Origin: Rhizobium croatiense | GTDB lineage: Bacteria > Pseudomonadota > Alphaproteobacteria > Rhizobiales > Rhizobiaceae | Assembly (NCBI RefSeq): GCF_019793465.1 | Contig: NZ_JAILYJ010000020.1 | Coordinates: 43,877 to 107,876, forward strand | Reading direction: 5' to 3' | DNA: 64,000 bases | In this document: in pieces, positions 51,338-60,224 of the stretch | How the letters are laid out: each line of letters begins with the position of its first letter | How positions within the stretch are numbered: position 1 is the first letter of the stretch | Position numbers and translations under genes: made by a program | Notes under the pieces: model-generated | Seen by the model: only the letters and a program-made list of their open reading frames with translations | Database searches by the model: none | Told to the model about the DNA's origin: nothing

Positions 51338-51569
51338 GCGGCTGGACAGGGCAGCCAGCGCCAAAGGGCAGGCGGCGGCCGGCATCGTGCTGCCGCCGCT
51401 GCCCGACGACCTCAGAAGACAGGAAGCGCATGCGCCTGTCCTCGAAGGCGAGCCGCTGATCGCGATCCTTGCCCGCGAGCGCCAGGCGCTCGACCGCGCC
51501 AACGCCCGCCAGGGGCGCACGGTAGAATTCTACGACGACCTCACCAGCCGATATGGAACACGCCGATGA
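51261..51569 (+). CDS. Rz1-like outer-membrane lipoprotein spanin
   Basis: 102 residues. MNSSFRKRTALALSLLLIVSGCSA is a lipoprotein signal with lipobox (LIVSGC) near residue 22, followed by a Pro-containing periplasmic part (VLPPLPDDLRR). The ATG at 51261 lies inside the Rz-like gene in a different frame, the standard nested arrangement of Rz1. Longer than typical Rz1 (about 60 residues), so the C-terminal part may have an additional role. Its stop overlaps the next start. Confidence 0.8.
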   Translation: MNSSFRKRTALALSLLLIVSGCSATERLDRAASAKGQAAAGIVLPPLPDDLRRQEAHAPVLEGEPLIAILARERQALDRANARQGRTVEFYDDLTSRYGTRR

Positions 51570-53422
51570 TGAATGCCATTTCGCTTGCCCTTGCCAATCC
51601 GCTGCTGAGCGGGAGGGGCGGCAGTGCCGGAGATCCAGACCGCTATATGTTCTTCGCGACCCGCAACCGCATGCCGTCGGGCGGCATCGTCACCGCCGCG
51701 TCCGGCACCAATTATGTCTGCAGCAAGATCGTCGTCAACACGCCGCAATATAAGACGCGGACCTTCCGCTTCCACCTTTCCGGCTTCGCCTCGACGGAGG
51801 GCGGAAACTCGCCGCAGGAAACCATCGTCACCGGCACGATCGGCACCTCAGGCAATTCGGTGATTGCCGATGCCATGTTCATCCGCGTCGCCGGCATCTT
51901 CTATCAATGCAGCTTCGCCGGCTCGAACACGGTGACGGTCGCCGACCAGACGAACGGCGCCTGGACGGATGAATTGACCATTCCCGACGTCGCGCCGGAA
52001 AGCGAAATCGAAATCTGGCTGTTTTATCACACGGCCGTCGGCGACAAGATCTGGCCGGTCTACCGCATCCAGAAGCATCGCGGCGAACGCGTGTGGGGTG
52101 CGAGCGATCACGCCACTCTGCTTGCTTTCAAGGACACGCCGCTCGCTGACAGCACCGCCGCCCTCGATGTGAGTTATGGCCAGCAGGCGCAGCCGCAATA
52201 TTGGGGGGCCGATTTCATGGTCGCCAAGGGCGATTGGGACGGAAGGCCGGTCGCCCTCGGTTTTGTCGACAGCATCGGCGAGGCGCGCCAGGAATATTCT
52301 TCCGCCGCCGACAGCCGCGGCAATCTCGGCTGGTTTCGCCGCTGGCTCGACAAGGACGGCGGCGCCGGACGAATTCCGCATTGCCTGATCGGCATGCCCG
52401 GTGCCGGATCGGTGCGCGAATACACCGGATCCGGGTCATCCATCGCAACCCGGCGAAGGGATATCGTCCGCGAGATCAAGACGTTCAACGGCAACAAGCT
52501 GCCCTTCACCGTCATCGCCAACCAGATGGGACAGAACGATACCTCGACATCCTACAGCACCTGGTTCAACACCAATTACCGGGGCCTGGTCGGGCGCCTG
52601 CGCACGGAGTATGCCGGCGTCAGGATCGTGGCCTTCCCGCCGCTCGGCCGCACGACCATCACGCGCAACGTTACGCTGACGTCGGTCGGAACCACTGCGA
52701 CCGCGACGATATCCAGCGGGCTGAACGGGCTCGCTACGGGGCAGACGGTCAGTATTTCAAACGCAACTCCGACGGCCTACAACGGGAACTATGTGATCAC
52801 CGTCACCGGTGCGAATACCTTCACCTACGAGTTCGCCGGCGGCACGTCGCCGGCAACCGGATCCATTACCTGCAGCGATCTCGGCTTGCGGGCCGAATAT
52901 CAGGTCTATGGCGCCAACAACACCTGGCCCTCGGACGGGACGGACGCTTCGGGCAAATGGCGGCTGCACGATGATATCATGGCGCAGACATCGGCCTGCT
53001 GCGACGCGGCGATCGACACCTATGGAGCGTGGGTCTCGCCATCCAGAGGCGGCGTCTGGCCCGGCATGCTGGAGCTTCCGAGCACGACGTTGACCGCGCA
53101 GGCCGGAACGGATGGCGTGACCACCTACAACACGATCGTCGTCGCCGATGCCAGCCTCTTCAGGCCGGAGCAGACGCTGCACATATATTCGGGTCCGGAT
53201 GGCGTCGCTCGCCTCAGCACCCAGGTCGTCGGCAGCATCGCCGGCAACGTCATCACCTACCAGGGGGCGAGCGCCGCGATCCTGCCGGTCGGCTCGGTGG
53301 TGCGTCCGGCGCCGACGGTCGGAGAGCTTTCGCCGGTGTCCTTCATTCACCCGCAACCCATCATGATCGACCGCATTGCCGGCGGCATTCCGCAATCCGA
53401 AAAGCTGAAATTCAATTCGTAA
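51566..53422 (+). CDS. Phage tail protein with SGNH hydrolase-like domain
   Basis: 618 residues. After a beta-rich N-terminal 220 residues, an SGNH-like esterase seems present: block I VALGFVDSIGEARQE (nucleophile Ser), block III VIANQMGQNDTS (GxND), and block V near DASGKWRLHDDIM (His). Between blocks III and V lies an inserted Ig-like segment (TATATISSGLNGLATGQTVSISN..NGNYVITVTGANTFTYEFAGG). The rest is beta-rich. It could deacetylate host surface polysaccharide during adsorption. Unusual for coming after the lysis genes. Second ATG at 51569 is also possible. Confidence 0.7.
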   Translation: MMNAISLALANPLLSGRGGSAGDPDRYMFFATRNRMPSGGIVTAASGTNYVCSKIVVNTPQYKTRTFRFHLSGFASTEGGNSPQETIVTGTIGTSGNSVIADAMFIRVAGIFYQCSFAGSNTVTVADQTNGAWTDELTIPDVAPESEIEIWLFYHTAVGDKIWPVYRIQKHRGERVWGASDHATLLAFKDTPLADSTAALDVSYGQQAQPQYWGADFMVAKGDWDGRPVALGFVDSIGEARQEYSSAADSRGNLGWFRRWLDKDGGAGRIPHCLIGMPGAGSVREYTGSGSSIATRRRDIVREIKTFNGNKLPFTVIANQMGQNDTSTSYSTWFNTNYRGLVGRLRTEYAGVRIVAFPPLGRTTITRNVTLTSVGTTATATISSGLNGLATGQTVSISNATPTAYNGNYVITVTGANTFTYEFAGGTSPATGSITCSDLGLRAEYQVYGANNTWPSDGTDASGKWRLHDDIMAQTSACCDAAIDTYGAWVSPSRGGVWPGMLELPSTTLTAQAGTDGVTTYNTIVVADASLFRPEQTLHIYSGPDGVARLSTQVVGSIAGNVITYQGASAAILPVGSVVRPAPTVGELSPVSFIHPQPIMIDRIAGGIPQSEKLKFNS

Positions 53423-53434
53423 TAGGGTGCCGAT

Positions 53435-53863
53435 ATGACATCGAATGACGATATCCTGCGCGCTCTCGGGCGCGTGGAGGGAAGGCTGACCGGCATCGAG
53501 GAAAATGTCGCGCTGCTGCGCCAGGAGATGAGCGACGAAAAGGCCAATGCCCATGATTTCAGCGCGGTGATCCACAAGCGCCTCGACGAGCAGACAAGGC
53601 AGATCGCCCATCTCGATACGAGAGTGGCGATCAGCGGCGGCGCCGATGCGCAGATCCGCGCCGAGTTCAGGACGCTCAAGGAAACCGTCGAGAAGAACCA
53701 GGAGACGGTCGGCCCGGCGCTCGAGGAGTGGAAACGGATGAAATCGATCGGCTACGGGATTTCAGGGCTGATCGCCTTTGCCGGGCTGACGACCGGCGGC
53801 ATCATCGCCTATGCCAGCGACGGGGCGGTGGCGGCGCTCAGGCATTGGTTGAAGATCAGTTGA
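53435..53863 (+). CDS. DUF1515-like protein with coiled coil and membrane helix
   Basis: 142 residues. N-terminal coiled coil (ILRALGRVEGRLTGIEENVALLRQEMSDEKANAHDFSAVIHKRLDEQTRQIAHLDTRV) and a C-terminal membrane helix (YGISGLIAFAGLTTGGIIAYA). The composition matches DUF1515 proteins, known to me only from rhizobia and often near phage-like genes. Could be a late lysis-accessory or holin-like protein. GGGTGCC lies ahead; 12 bases after the tail protein. Confidence 0.65.
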   Translation: MTSNDDILRALGRVEGRLTGIEENVALLRQEMSDEKANAHDFSAVIHKRLDEQTRQIAHLDTRVAISGGADAQIRAEFRTLKETVEKNQETVGPALEEWKRMKSIGYGISGLIAFAGLTTGGIIAYASDGAVAALRHWLKIS

Positions 53864-54009
53864 CGTGGGGCGCCGATCGACAGCAATTCCAGGCAAACTC
53901 CGCCTGATATATTGGCGCCATCACGGACTAGATAAGCTCTCTAAATTTTAGACTTTGCTAACGAACCAAACCGGCGCCTGTTTGTTATCCCTCTCAGGAG
54001 GAAACAGAC

Positions 54010-54195
54010 ATGAAGAGCATGAACAATCGCCAAGTTCGCGTTCCCGGTCCGCGGGAGCATGATGTTGCAGAGCATTGCCGCAAGTTTGGAATTGGGCCGG
54101 CGGAGGAGAAGAAGCTGAAGAAGCTGCTCGGGTCTCACGCGCCGTTGCATGAGATCCAGGCCAATGCGCCGCCGCGCCAGCCGAAATGGCGGTGA
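54010..54195 (+). CDS. Small basic hypothetical protein, 61 aa
   Basis: MKSMNNRQVRVPGPREHDVAEHCRKFGIGPAEEKKLKKLLGSHAPLHEIQANAPPRQPKWR: basic, no membrane helix. AGGAGGAAACAG precedes the ATG, a strong site, so it is probably expressed. No family recognised. It may be the last phage gene or a host gene at the boundary. Confidence 0.55.
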   Translation: MKSMNNRQVRVPGPREHDVAEHCRKFGIGPAEEKKLKKLLGSHAPLHEIQANAPPRQPKWR

Positions 54196-54518
54196 ATGCA
54201 TGCGGCCGAGCTGTCTGATTTCCGAAGGCGGAAGCAGAAAAGACGGCCAGAATAGATTGTGCGACGAAGGTTTACTCGGAGCGCGCGACTATCGGTAACG
54301 GAATATTTCCGCATCGAGAAATAAGTTAGGAAATACTCCGTCGTTCAAGTATCTCCGCCGGGAACTTCCGGCACGAGCCAGTGTTTTGATCGCAGGGCCG
54401 CGTGGCAGGTTTTCGTCTCCTGTGTACCCCTGCTACCCCTGCAGGCGCTGCGCGGCCCACTGAGACATATAGTAATTCCTGGCTGACGGTGGCGTGCGGG
54501 TGCCCGCGCGCCACGCCT
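54196..54518. other. Intergenic region at the right edge of the prophage
   Basis: 323 bases without a gene. CGGAATATTTCC (54299-54310) and GGAAATACTCCG (54329-54340) form an imperfect inverted repeat with an 18-base loop. No tRNA and no copy of left-edge sequence was recognised. Confidence 0.5.
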
Positions 54519-54719
54519 TTAATGCCGCAGCTCGCGCGACAGCATCAGAATGTAATCATCGGCAATATCGGCGACCACCATGGCCGCTTCCGCCGGCGGA
54601 AAGCCCCAGCCGACAGCCTCGGCGACAATCTTCATCACATGCGGTTCAAGCGCCTCGCGGCAGTCGGACAGGGTTTTGACATGCGGGCATTTGGCACGAA
54701 ATTCCACGACATTGCTCAT
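54519..54719 (-). CDS. Hypothetical protein, 66 aa
   Basis: 66 residues, soluble: MSNVVEFRAKCPHVKTLSDCREALEPHVMKIVAEAVGWGFPPAEAAMVVADIADDYILMLSRELRH. Mainly helical; two Cys and one His close together. Similar short proteins appear in rhizobial genomes without function. GGAGAG precedes the ATG at 54719. The longer frame to 54815 has no supporting site. Confidence 0.6.
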   Translation of the reverse strand: MSNVVEFRAKCPHVKTLSDCREALEPHVMKIVAEAVGWGFPPAEAAMVVADIADDYILMLSRELRH

Positions 54720-55149
54720 GGCATACTCTCCGTTTGAAATGTTACGCCCTTGATGCATGAAGCCGGTCTTCCCAGGGAAAGAGGGGCTGCGGGTCCGGTG
54801 AGCCATCCCGGACAATTAGTAATCGTGAAAATACGATGGCATAGGGCGGCACGCATTCAAGCTGATGCTGATATTAAGGTAAGCTGGTAGGGTTAATTCG
54901 TCCGGCGGCAGCCGGTCACAGTCTGCCCGCCTGTCAGGCAATGGCGCAACCTCTTGTTTCCCTGTCGCTTTCCGGCACGAAAAACCGCCGGTCTCGCCGG
55001 ATTTTGCCCGGAAGTATCGAAATTTACCATGCGCGGCGGCAGGAATGGCCCGGAGGCCGCAGCCTTGTGCCGGAGCGGGACGGAGACAGGAAAAGCCCGT
55101 CTCACGGGCTTCCCATCTCCAATTTCGGATGTCGCAACGCGCAGCCGCT
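54720..55149. other. Intergenic region with the terminator of the protease gene
   Basis: 430 bases. No gene seen. A hairpin terminator for the minus-strand protease is at 55089-55112. Confidence 0.5.
55089..55112 (-). terminator. Rho-independent terminator of the protease gene
   Basis: On the minus strand, AAGCCCGT, loop GAG, ACGGGCTT, followed directly by TTCC; stem 7-8 bp, 38 bases after the protease stop. Confidence 0.75.
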
Positions 55150-56652
55150 TCAGGCCGCGGCAAAGGGCACGGCGACGAAGGTCTTGTTGCCGTCGCGCTC
55201 GACGAGCAGCAGCACCGATTTGCGGCCGGCCTTGCCGGCTTCGGCGATCGCGGCCTTGACATCGCGGGGATTGTGCACCGGCCGGTCGTTGACCGAGACG
55301 ATGACGTCGCCCGACTGGATGCCGGCGGCGGCCGCCGACTTGTCCGGCTTGACGCTGGCGACCACGGCGCCGCTCAACGACCGCGGCAGGTCGAGCTGCT
55401 GGCGCACTTCGGGCGTCAGGTCGGCAAGGCCGATGCCGAGGCTCGGCTGGCCGGAGGCCTGGCCCTGCGCTTCCGGGCTTGTCGCCGCGGCCTGTTTCTG
55501 GCCGTCGGCATTGGCGCCGACGGTGACGTTGAGATCGATCGTCTTGCCGTCGCGCCAGACAACGAGCGATTCCCGCGTGCCCGGCGACAGATCGGCGACG
55601 AGCCGCGACAGGTCCTTCGGCGTCTTGACGGCCTCGCCGCCGACCGAGGTGACGATGTCACCGGGTTTCAGGCCGGCCTCTGCGGCCGGCGTATCGGCGG
55701 AAACGGCGGCCACCAGCGCGCCGCCGGTTTTGTCGAGGCCGACGGCATCGGCGACGTCCTTGGTGACCGGCTGGATCTGCACGCCGAGATAGCCGTGATC
55801 GATCGAGCCGTTTTTCTCAAGCTTGGCGACGACCGCCTTGGCCTCATCGGAGGGAATGGCGAAGCCGACGCCGACGCTGCCGCCGTTCGGCGAATAGATG
55901 GCGGTGTTGATGCCGACCACCTTGCCGTCGCGGTCGACGAGCGGGCCGCCGGAGTTGCCGTGGTTGATCGGCGCGTCGATCTGGATGAAATCGTCATAGG
56001 GTCCGCTGTGCAGGTCGCGGCCGCGCGCCGAGACGATGCCCGCCGTCACCGTCGTGCCGATGCCGAAGGGATTGCCGATCGCCAGGATCTGGTCGCCGAG
56101 CTTCAGCCGGTCGGAATCGCCCCAGGCGATGGTCTGCACCGGCTTGCCGGCCGCGATCTTCAGGACCGCGACATCGGATTTCGGATCGGTGCCGATCAGC
56201 TTGGCCGGCAGTTCGGTGCCGTCGTCGAGCGTCACCTTGATGTCGAGGGCATTGTCGATGACATGGTTGTTGGTGACGATGACGCCGTCGGGGCTGATGA
56301 TGAAACCGGAGCCGAGCGCCATCGCATGCTGCGAGGGCTGATTGTGCGGCGCCCGCCGGGGCAGGGGGATGCCCTGATCCTCGAAGAACTGGCGGAACTG
56401 CTCGTCCATTGGCGATTGCTGATCGGCGCTGACATCGGTCGTCCTCATCGTCGTGGTGATGGTGACGACGGCCGGCTTGTCAGCCTCGACGATCGCCGCG
56501 AACGAGCCGCCTGCGGCGAGAATGCCGCCCGTATCCGAAGGGGCGGCCAGCGCGGTCGAGCTATTGATCGCAAAGGGCAGGCAAGCCGCGCCGGCGATGA
56601 TGGCGGCTCCGACGAGCGCTGCGGTGCGGTGTTGGCGGAGGATATGTGACAT
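55150..56652 (-). CDS. DegP/HtrA-family periplasmic serine protease
   Basis: 500 residues. Signal peptide to about ALA (residue 36). Trypsin-like domain with the full triad: H130 (TNNHVID), D160 (KSDVAVLKI), S234 (NHGNSGGPL). Then two PDZ domains (about 275-370, GYLGVQIQPVTKDVADAVGL, and 400-495, LGIGLADLTPEVRQQL). It degrades or refolds damaged envelope proteins. The position before the active Ser is His where Pro or Arg is more usual. The 499-base region upstream is shared with the divergent LacI-type gene. Rhizobia have several DegP paralogues, so no specific symbol is given. Confidence 0.92.
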   Translation of the reverse strand: MSHILRQHRTAALVGAAIIAGAACLPFAINSSTALAAPSDTGGILAAGGSFAAIVEADKPAVVTITTTMRTTDVSADQQSPMDEQFRQFFEDQGIPLPRRAPHNQPSQHAMALGSGFIISPDGVIVTNNHVIDNALDIKVTLDDGTELPAKLIGTDPKSDVAVLKIAAGKPVQTIAWGDSDRLKLGDQILAIGNPFGIGTTVTAGIVSARGRDLHSGPYDDFIQIDAPINHGNSGGPLVDRDGKVVGINTAIYSPNGGSVGVGFAIPSDEAKAVVAKLEKNGSIDHGYLGVQIQPVTKDVADAVGLDKTGGALVAAVSADTPAAEAGLKPGDIVTSVGGEAVKTPKDLSRLVADLSPGTRESLVVWRDGKTIDLNVTVGANADGQKQAAATSPEAQGQASGQPSLGIGLADLTPEVRQQLDLPRSLSGAVVASVKPDKSAAAAGIQSGDVIVSVNDRPVHNPRDVKAAIAEAGKAGRKSVLLLVERDGNKTFVAVPFAAA

Positions 56653-57151
56653 GGCGGTAATCCCTTGGGCGGTCGCCCTTTGGAAGAAGATTGGCTTGTG
56701 TTGGCGTCGTGGTTCCCCGTCATGGGACCTGGCGTCGGATGGCGTATGGCGCCAATTCTTGGGGACACGCGCAGTCGTCGGGGGCGGCGGCCTGGCGAAT
56801 GGAAGAATTCGCGCTCGCTTATCGATAATGATCCCGTCGAACCGATTTACAAATTAAATATTGATCATGTTTATATTGCCGATTTGTAAGGTTTCACTTG
56901 GGTTTAACCTTCATTTCCGTCTGCTGCTCAAGGCGGCTGCGGCGCATCGGCAAAGGCCGGCTGGTTTCTATCCGGCGTCATCGCTTCCGCTCGGATTTCC
57001 ATCGAAAACAATAGGCTTATTGCCGGCAGACCATCCGGCCGCCTGCCCGGAATATGTCGCCACCATAAGATGTTAGTAGACTCTAAATTAATTCTTCTTC
57101 AGAAAGTAAAGGCGGAGAATCGCCGAGTCCGCAGCGGCAGACGGGGAGGCG
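56653..57151. other. Long divergent promoter region
   Basis: 499 bases between the protease (-) and the LacI-type gene (+). An AT-rich stretch lies at 56845-56900 and another at 57065-57105, likely promoter areas. No gene or repeat recognised. Confidence 0.45.
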
Positions 57152-58189
57152 ATGAGCAAGTCGGTGGAGCGGGGGAGGAAGCCGAGGCGCGGCGCGCCTG
57201 TGAAGCTTAGCGATGTGGCGAAGAAGGTGGGTGTCAGCCCGATCACCATCTCGCGCGCGCTGCGCAATCCCGAAATCGTCTCGGAGGATCTGCGCGAGGA
57301 GATCCTGCGCGCGGTCGAGGAGATGGGCTATATTCCCAATCTCGCCGCCCGGGCGCTGGCCGGCCGCCACAACGGCATCGTCGCCGTCATCACGCCCGCC
57401 TTGCACCAATACGGCTTTACCAGCCTGATGGTCGGTATCGAGGATCGTTTCCGCGACACCGATCTCACCGTGCAATATTCCAATACGTTGCGCCATGCCG
57501 AGGGCGAGGCCGGCCTGTTGAAATCCTTCCTGACGCAGAAGCCGGCCGGCGTCATCATTGCCGGCGCCGAATCCTACCGAGATCTTCTGCCGCTGATCGA
57601 CAATGCCGCCTGTCCCATCGCCCATGTCACCGATCTCAGCCAGGAGCCGCAGAAGCTGGTCGTCGGCCTCGATCATTATACGGCAGGCGCCGAACCCACC
57701 CGCTTCCTGTTGTCGAGGGGCTACAAGAGGATCGCCTTCTTCGGCCGCGGCGCCGATGTCCGCTCGCGCCGGCGGATAGAAGGCTATGAGGCGGTGATGC
57801 GCGAAGCCGGGCGTTTCGACCCCGCTCTCATTATCGGCGGCGATGCGACAAGCCGCACCGGCCTCGGTCGGGAACTGTTTGCCCGGCTGATCGAACGCGT
57901 GCCCGATGTCGATGCCGTCTTTGCCCAGAGCGACGAACTGGCGCTCGGCGTCCTTATCGAATGCAAGGCGCGCGGCATCCGCGTGCCGGAGGAGGTCGGC
58001 ATCTGCGGCTTCAACGATCTGGAATTCTCCGCCTTCATCGAGCCGTCGCTGACGACGGTGTACATCCCGCGCCAGGACATCGGTTACCGCGTCGCCGACA
58101 TGCTGCTGCGCGCCATCCGCGACGAACCGCCTGACAAAGACAGGGTCGATTGCGGCTTTTCGATCATCCCGCGCGGCTCGACACGGTAA
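57152..58189 (+). CDS. LacI/GalR-family transcriptional regulator
   Basis: 345 residues. After a basic leader, the LacI HTH: VKLSDVAKKVGVSPITISRALRNPEIVSEDLREEI and hinge YIPNLAARALAGRHNGIVAV. Periplasmic-binding-protein-like effector domain: VGIEDRFRDTDLTVQYSN, RGYKRIAFFGRGADVRSRRRIEGYEAV, IPRQDIGYRVADMLL. GntR/IdnR-like regulators (gluconate type) have this hinge and size, but the sugar is unknown. No sugar-transport genes are adjacent in this window. Start chosen at the ATG with GGGGAGGCG upstream. Confidence 0.9.
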   Translation: MSKSVERGRKPRRGAPVKLSDVAKKVGVSPITISRALRNPEIVSEDLREEILRAVEEMGYIPNLAARALAGRHNGIVAVITPALHQYGFTSLMVGIEDRFRDTDLTVQYSNTLRHAEGEAGLLKSFLTQKPAGVIIAGAESYRDLLPLIDNAACPIAHVTDLSQEPQKLVVGLDHYTAGAEPTRFLLSRGYKRIAFFGRGADVRSRRRIEGYEAVMREAGRFDPALIIGGDATSRTGLGRELFARLIERVPDVDAVFAQSDELALGVLIECKARGIRVPEEVGICGFNDLEFSAFIEPSLTTVYIPRQDIGYRVADMLLRAIRDEPPDKDRVDCGFSIIPRGSTR

Positions 58190-58301
58190 TCTGTTAAGGC
58201 AACGCGACAATAGGCGTGGAGCCCGAGCCTTGCTGAAGCCAGCCTAGGCATCGTTCCGAATATTCCTTATATGGACAAAATGACGATCACTGTGCTGATA
58301 A

Positions 58302-59222
58302 ATGGATAAGGCAGGCGTGTCTTTTGACAGAATGCGCACCTTTGTTCGCGTCGCCGAGCGCGCCAACCTGTCGATGGTCGCAAAGGAGCTGGGCGTCGGC
58401 CAATCCACCGTGACGCGGCACCTCAAAGAGCTGGAGGAGGCTGTTGGCGTGGCCCTCCTCAGCCGCACCACGCGTCGCGTCACCCTGACGGAGGAAGGCA
58501 GTCGCTATTATGCCAACTGCCTTCAGATATTGCGCCTGGTCGAACAGGCTGCCGAAGAAGCCAGAGATGCGCGTCAGGCGCCGGCCGGCGCCGTTCGCCT
58601 TTCATGTACGGCAGCGCTCGGCGTCATGCATGTCACGCGAATGATCTTTGCCTTCCAGGACAGGCATCCTGATATCCGCATCGACCTCAACCTGACCGAC
58701 GAGCGTATCGACCTTGTTCGCGAAGGCGTTGACGTCGCGCTCCGTCTTGGACCGCTCGCCGACAGCTCAATGAAACTTCATGCGGTCGGAGAGAGCCAGC
58801 GGCTGCTGGTCGGCGCTCCGGCTTATTTGTCCGCCCGGGGACGGCCGGAGCGTCCGGCCGATCTGTCACGCTACGAAACCGTGGTGATGTCCAACGTCGC
58901 GGGCAGCAACCAGCTCCACCTTTTTTCTCCCGATGGCACCAGCCTGATGATCCCGGTCAGTGGTCGGTTGCGCGTCGATCACGGGCTTGCGGCACGCGAA
59001 GCCCTTGCCGCCGGACGCGGCATTGGTCCTACACATCTCTGGCTGATTCACGATCTTCTGGACGATGGCCGGCTCGAGGTCGTGCTTGGAGACTATCGGC
59101 CTTCGCCGGTTCCGGTGAGCTTGCTGATTGTGCCGGAGCGTGCAGCCATTGCCCGCGTTCGGCTCCTCGTCGACTTTCTTGCCGCCGAGATCGCCAAGCT
59201 GCCGGGCATCCGGCCATCGTAA
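58302..59222 (+). CDS. LysR-family transcriptional regulator
   Basis: 306 residues, CrgA-like: RMRTFVRVAERANLSMVAKELGVGQSTVTRHLKELEEAVGVALLSRTTRRVTLTEEG, then a co-inducer domain (GAVRLSCTAALGVMHVTRMIFAFQDRHPDIRIDLNL, VDVALRLGPLADSSM). Tail-to-tail with the NmrA-type gene (59262-60224), which may not be its target. Target unknown. Confidence 0.88.
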   Translation: MDKAGVSFDRMRTFVRVAERANLSMVAKELGVGQSTVTRHLKELEEAVGVALLSRTTRRVTLTEEGSRYYANCLQILRLVEQAAEEARDARQAPAGAVRLSCTAALGVMHVTRMIFAFQDRHPDIRIDLNLTDERIDLVREGVDVALRLGPLADSSMKLHAVGESQRLLVGAPAYLSARGRPERPADLSRYETVVMSNVAGSNQLHLFSPDGTSLMIPVSGRLRVDHGLAAREALAAGRGIGPTHLWLIHDLLDDGRLEVVLGDYRPSPVPVSLLIVPERAAIARVRLLVDFLAAEIAKLPGIRPS

Positions 59223-59261
59223 GTCTTTGTTTTCAAGCATGTCGTTATCGCGAGAAGGGCT

Positions 59262-60224
59262 TCAAGCTGCGAAAGATCGCTTGTCGCCGCGCCACCCCGA
59301 CGTCCGCAGAAACTGCTCCCAGTTGAGCGTCTCGGGAGCCAGGCGCCGGCTCCATTCGAGATCGTGCTCCTTGCCGAAATAGCCATACTCGACGGCATAT
59401 TCGACCATCCCGAGAAGCTCTCGCACGAAAAATTCGTTGGCGGCAAACTCCGGAAAATAGTTGAGCAAGCCCTCCCTCTCGAAAGCGTTCCGATACTCGG
59501 CCTTGCGGCCGGTCACGCGCTGAAAGGTTTCGACCATCTGCCGCGGAGAAATGATCTCGCCGACGACCGGCAGCGTTTTGCCGTTGTAGCGCTCGGGGTT
59601 TGAGAAGATCTCGAGGACAACAGGCCCGGTCGCCGTCAGCGGATCGACAAAAGGTGCGGCGAAATCTTCAGGAAGATAAATCGGCAACAGCAGGGTGTCG
59701 CCTTCCATGCGCGGCGCATAATATTCGATTAGGTTGGTGTAGAAGAATGCCAGCATGATGAAGGAATGCGAGACCGGCAGGCCGCGAATGTGATCTGCAA
59801 CGCTGGCCTTATCGGTAAAATGCGGGGCATATTTCGTCCCACCGGTGATCTTGTCGACATTCTCGAGCGTGCTGAACACAATATGCCCGACGCCGGCCTC
59901 CACGGCCGCATCCGCCAATTGCCGGCCGAGAGGCGCCTCGATTGCCTCCGGCGCGGCGATCGGCGGCGTCATCACAAACGCGCCATCCGCGCCCTTGAAG
60001 GCGGCAACGAGATCCTCCTGACGGCCGAGTTCGAGAGGCACGGCGGCGATCTCAGCGCCGAGTTTTTTCAGACGTAAAGCTTCCGGCGAATCCTGTCTGC
60101 GCGTGAAAGCACGGACGCGGAAGCGCTGGCTTTCAAGAAGAGTCGCAACGACGCTGCGCCCCTGTTTGCTCGTTGCACCGGTAACCGCGATCAACGGCTT
60201 GGTGTCTGTAGACATGGCTTTCAT
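59262..60224 (-). CDS. NmrA-type NAD(P)-binding protein
   Basis: 320 residues. N-terminal motif VTGATSKQGRSVVATLLESQRFRVRAFTRRQDSPEAL, the usual NmrA glycine motif variant (GATSKQG), then LVAAFKGADGAFVMTPP, VGHIVFSTLENVDKITGG, and a C-terminal lid domain. Likely a redox-sensing regulator protein or reductase; the substrate is unknown. AGGAAAGG lies directly ahead of the ATG at 60224; an internal ATG three codons on is also possible. It is one of two NmrA-type proteins in the window; the other (20402-21292) belongs to a different subgroup. Confidence 0.85.
   Translation of the reverse strand: MKAMSTDTKPLIAVTGATSKQGRSVVATLLESQRFRVRAFTRRQDSPEALRLKKLGAEIAAVPLELGRQEDLVAAFKGADGAFVMTPPIAAPEAIEAPLGRQLADAAVEAGVGHIVFSTLENVDKITGGTKYAPHFTDKASVADHIRGLPVSHSFIMLAFFYTNLIEYYAPRMEGDTLLLPIYLPEDFAAPFVDPLTATGPVVLEIFSNPERYNGKTLPVVGEIISPRQMVETFQRVTGRKAEYRNAFEREGLLNYFPEFAANEFFVRELLGMVEYAVEYGYFGKEHDLEWSRRLAPETLNWEQFLRTSGWRGDKRSFAA

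Larger units (their letters stand above)
31706..54195 (+). mobile_element. Podovirus-like prophage region (morphogenesis and lysis module)
   Basis: About 22 kb. A colinear set of packaging, head, tail and lysis genes on the + strand, with short gaps and several ATGA-type overlaps. No tape-measure, sheath or tube gene is seen, and an adaptor/stabilisation pair follows the head genes, which fits a short-tailed phage. No integrase, excisionase, repressor or replication gene is inside the region, and no tRNA or direct repeat marks the ends, so the limits given are those of the first and last phage-like genes. One gene (45570-46055) runs against the rest. RIME-like repeats occur inside the structural operon. 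Confidence 0.85.

Noticed and set aside
54299..54340. Imperfect inverted repeat at the right prophage edge as an attachment site
   Set aside because: No matching sequence was found at the left edge and no integrase or tRNA is nearby.
55045..56649. 534-codon plus-strand frame opposite the DegP-type protease
   Set aside because: Arg/Asp/Gly-rich antisense translation; the protease on the other strand has a full catalytic triad and PDZ domains.
57083..58210. 375-codon minus-strand frame opposite the LacI-type gene
   Set aside because: Shadow frame; the LacI HTH and effector domain are on the plus strand.
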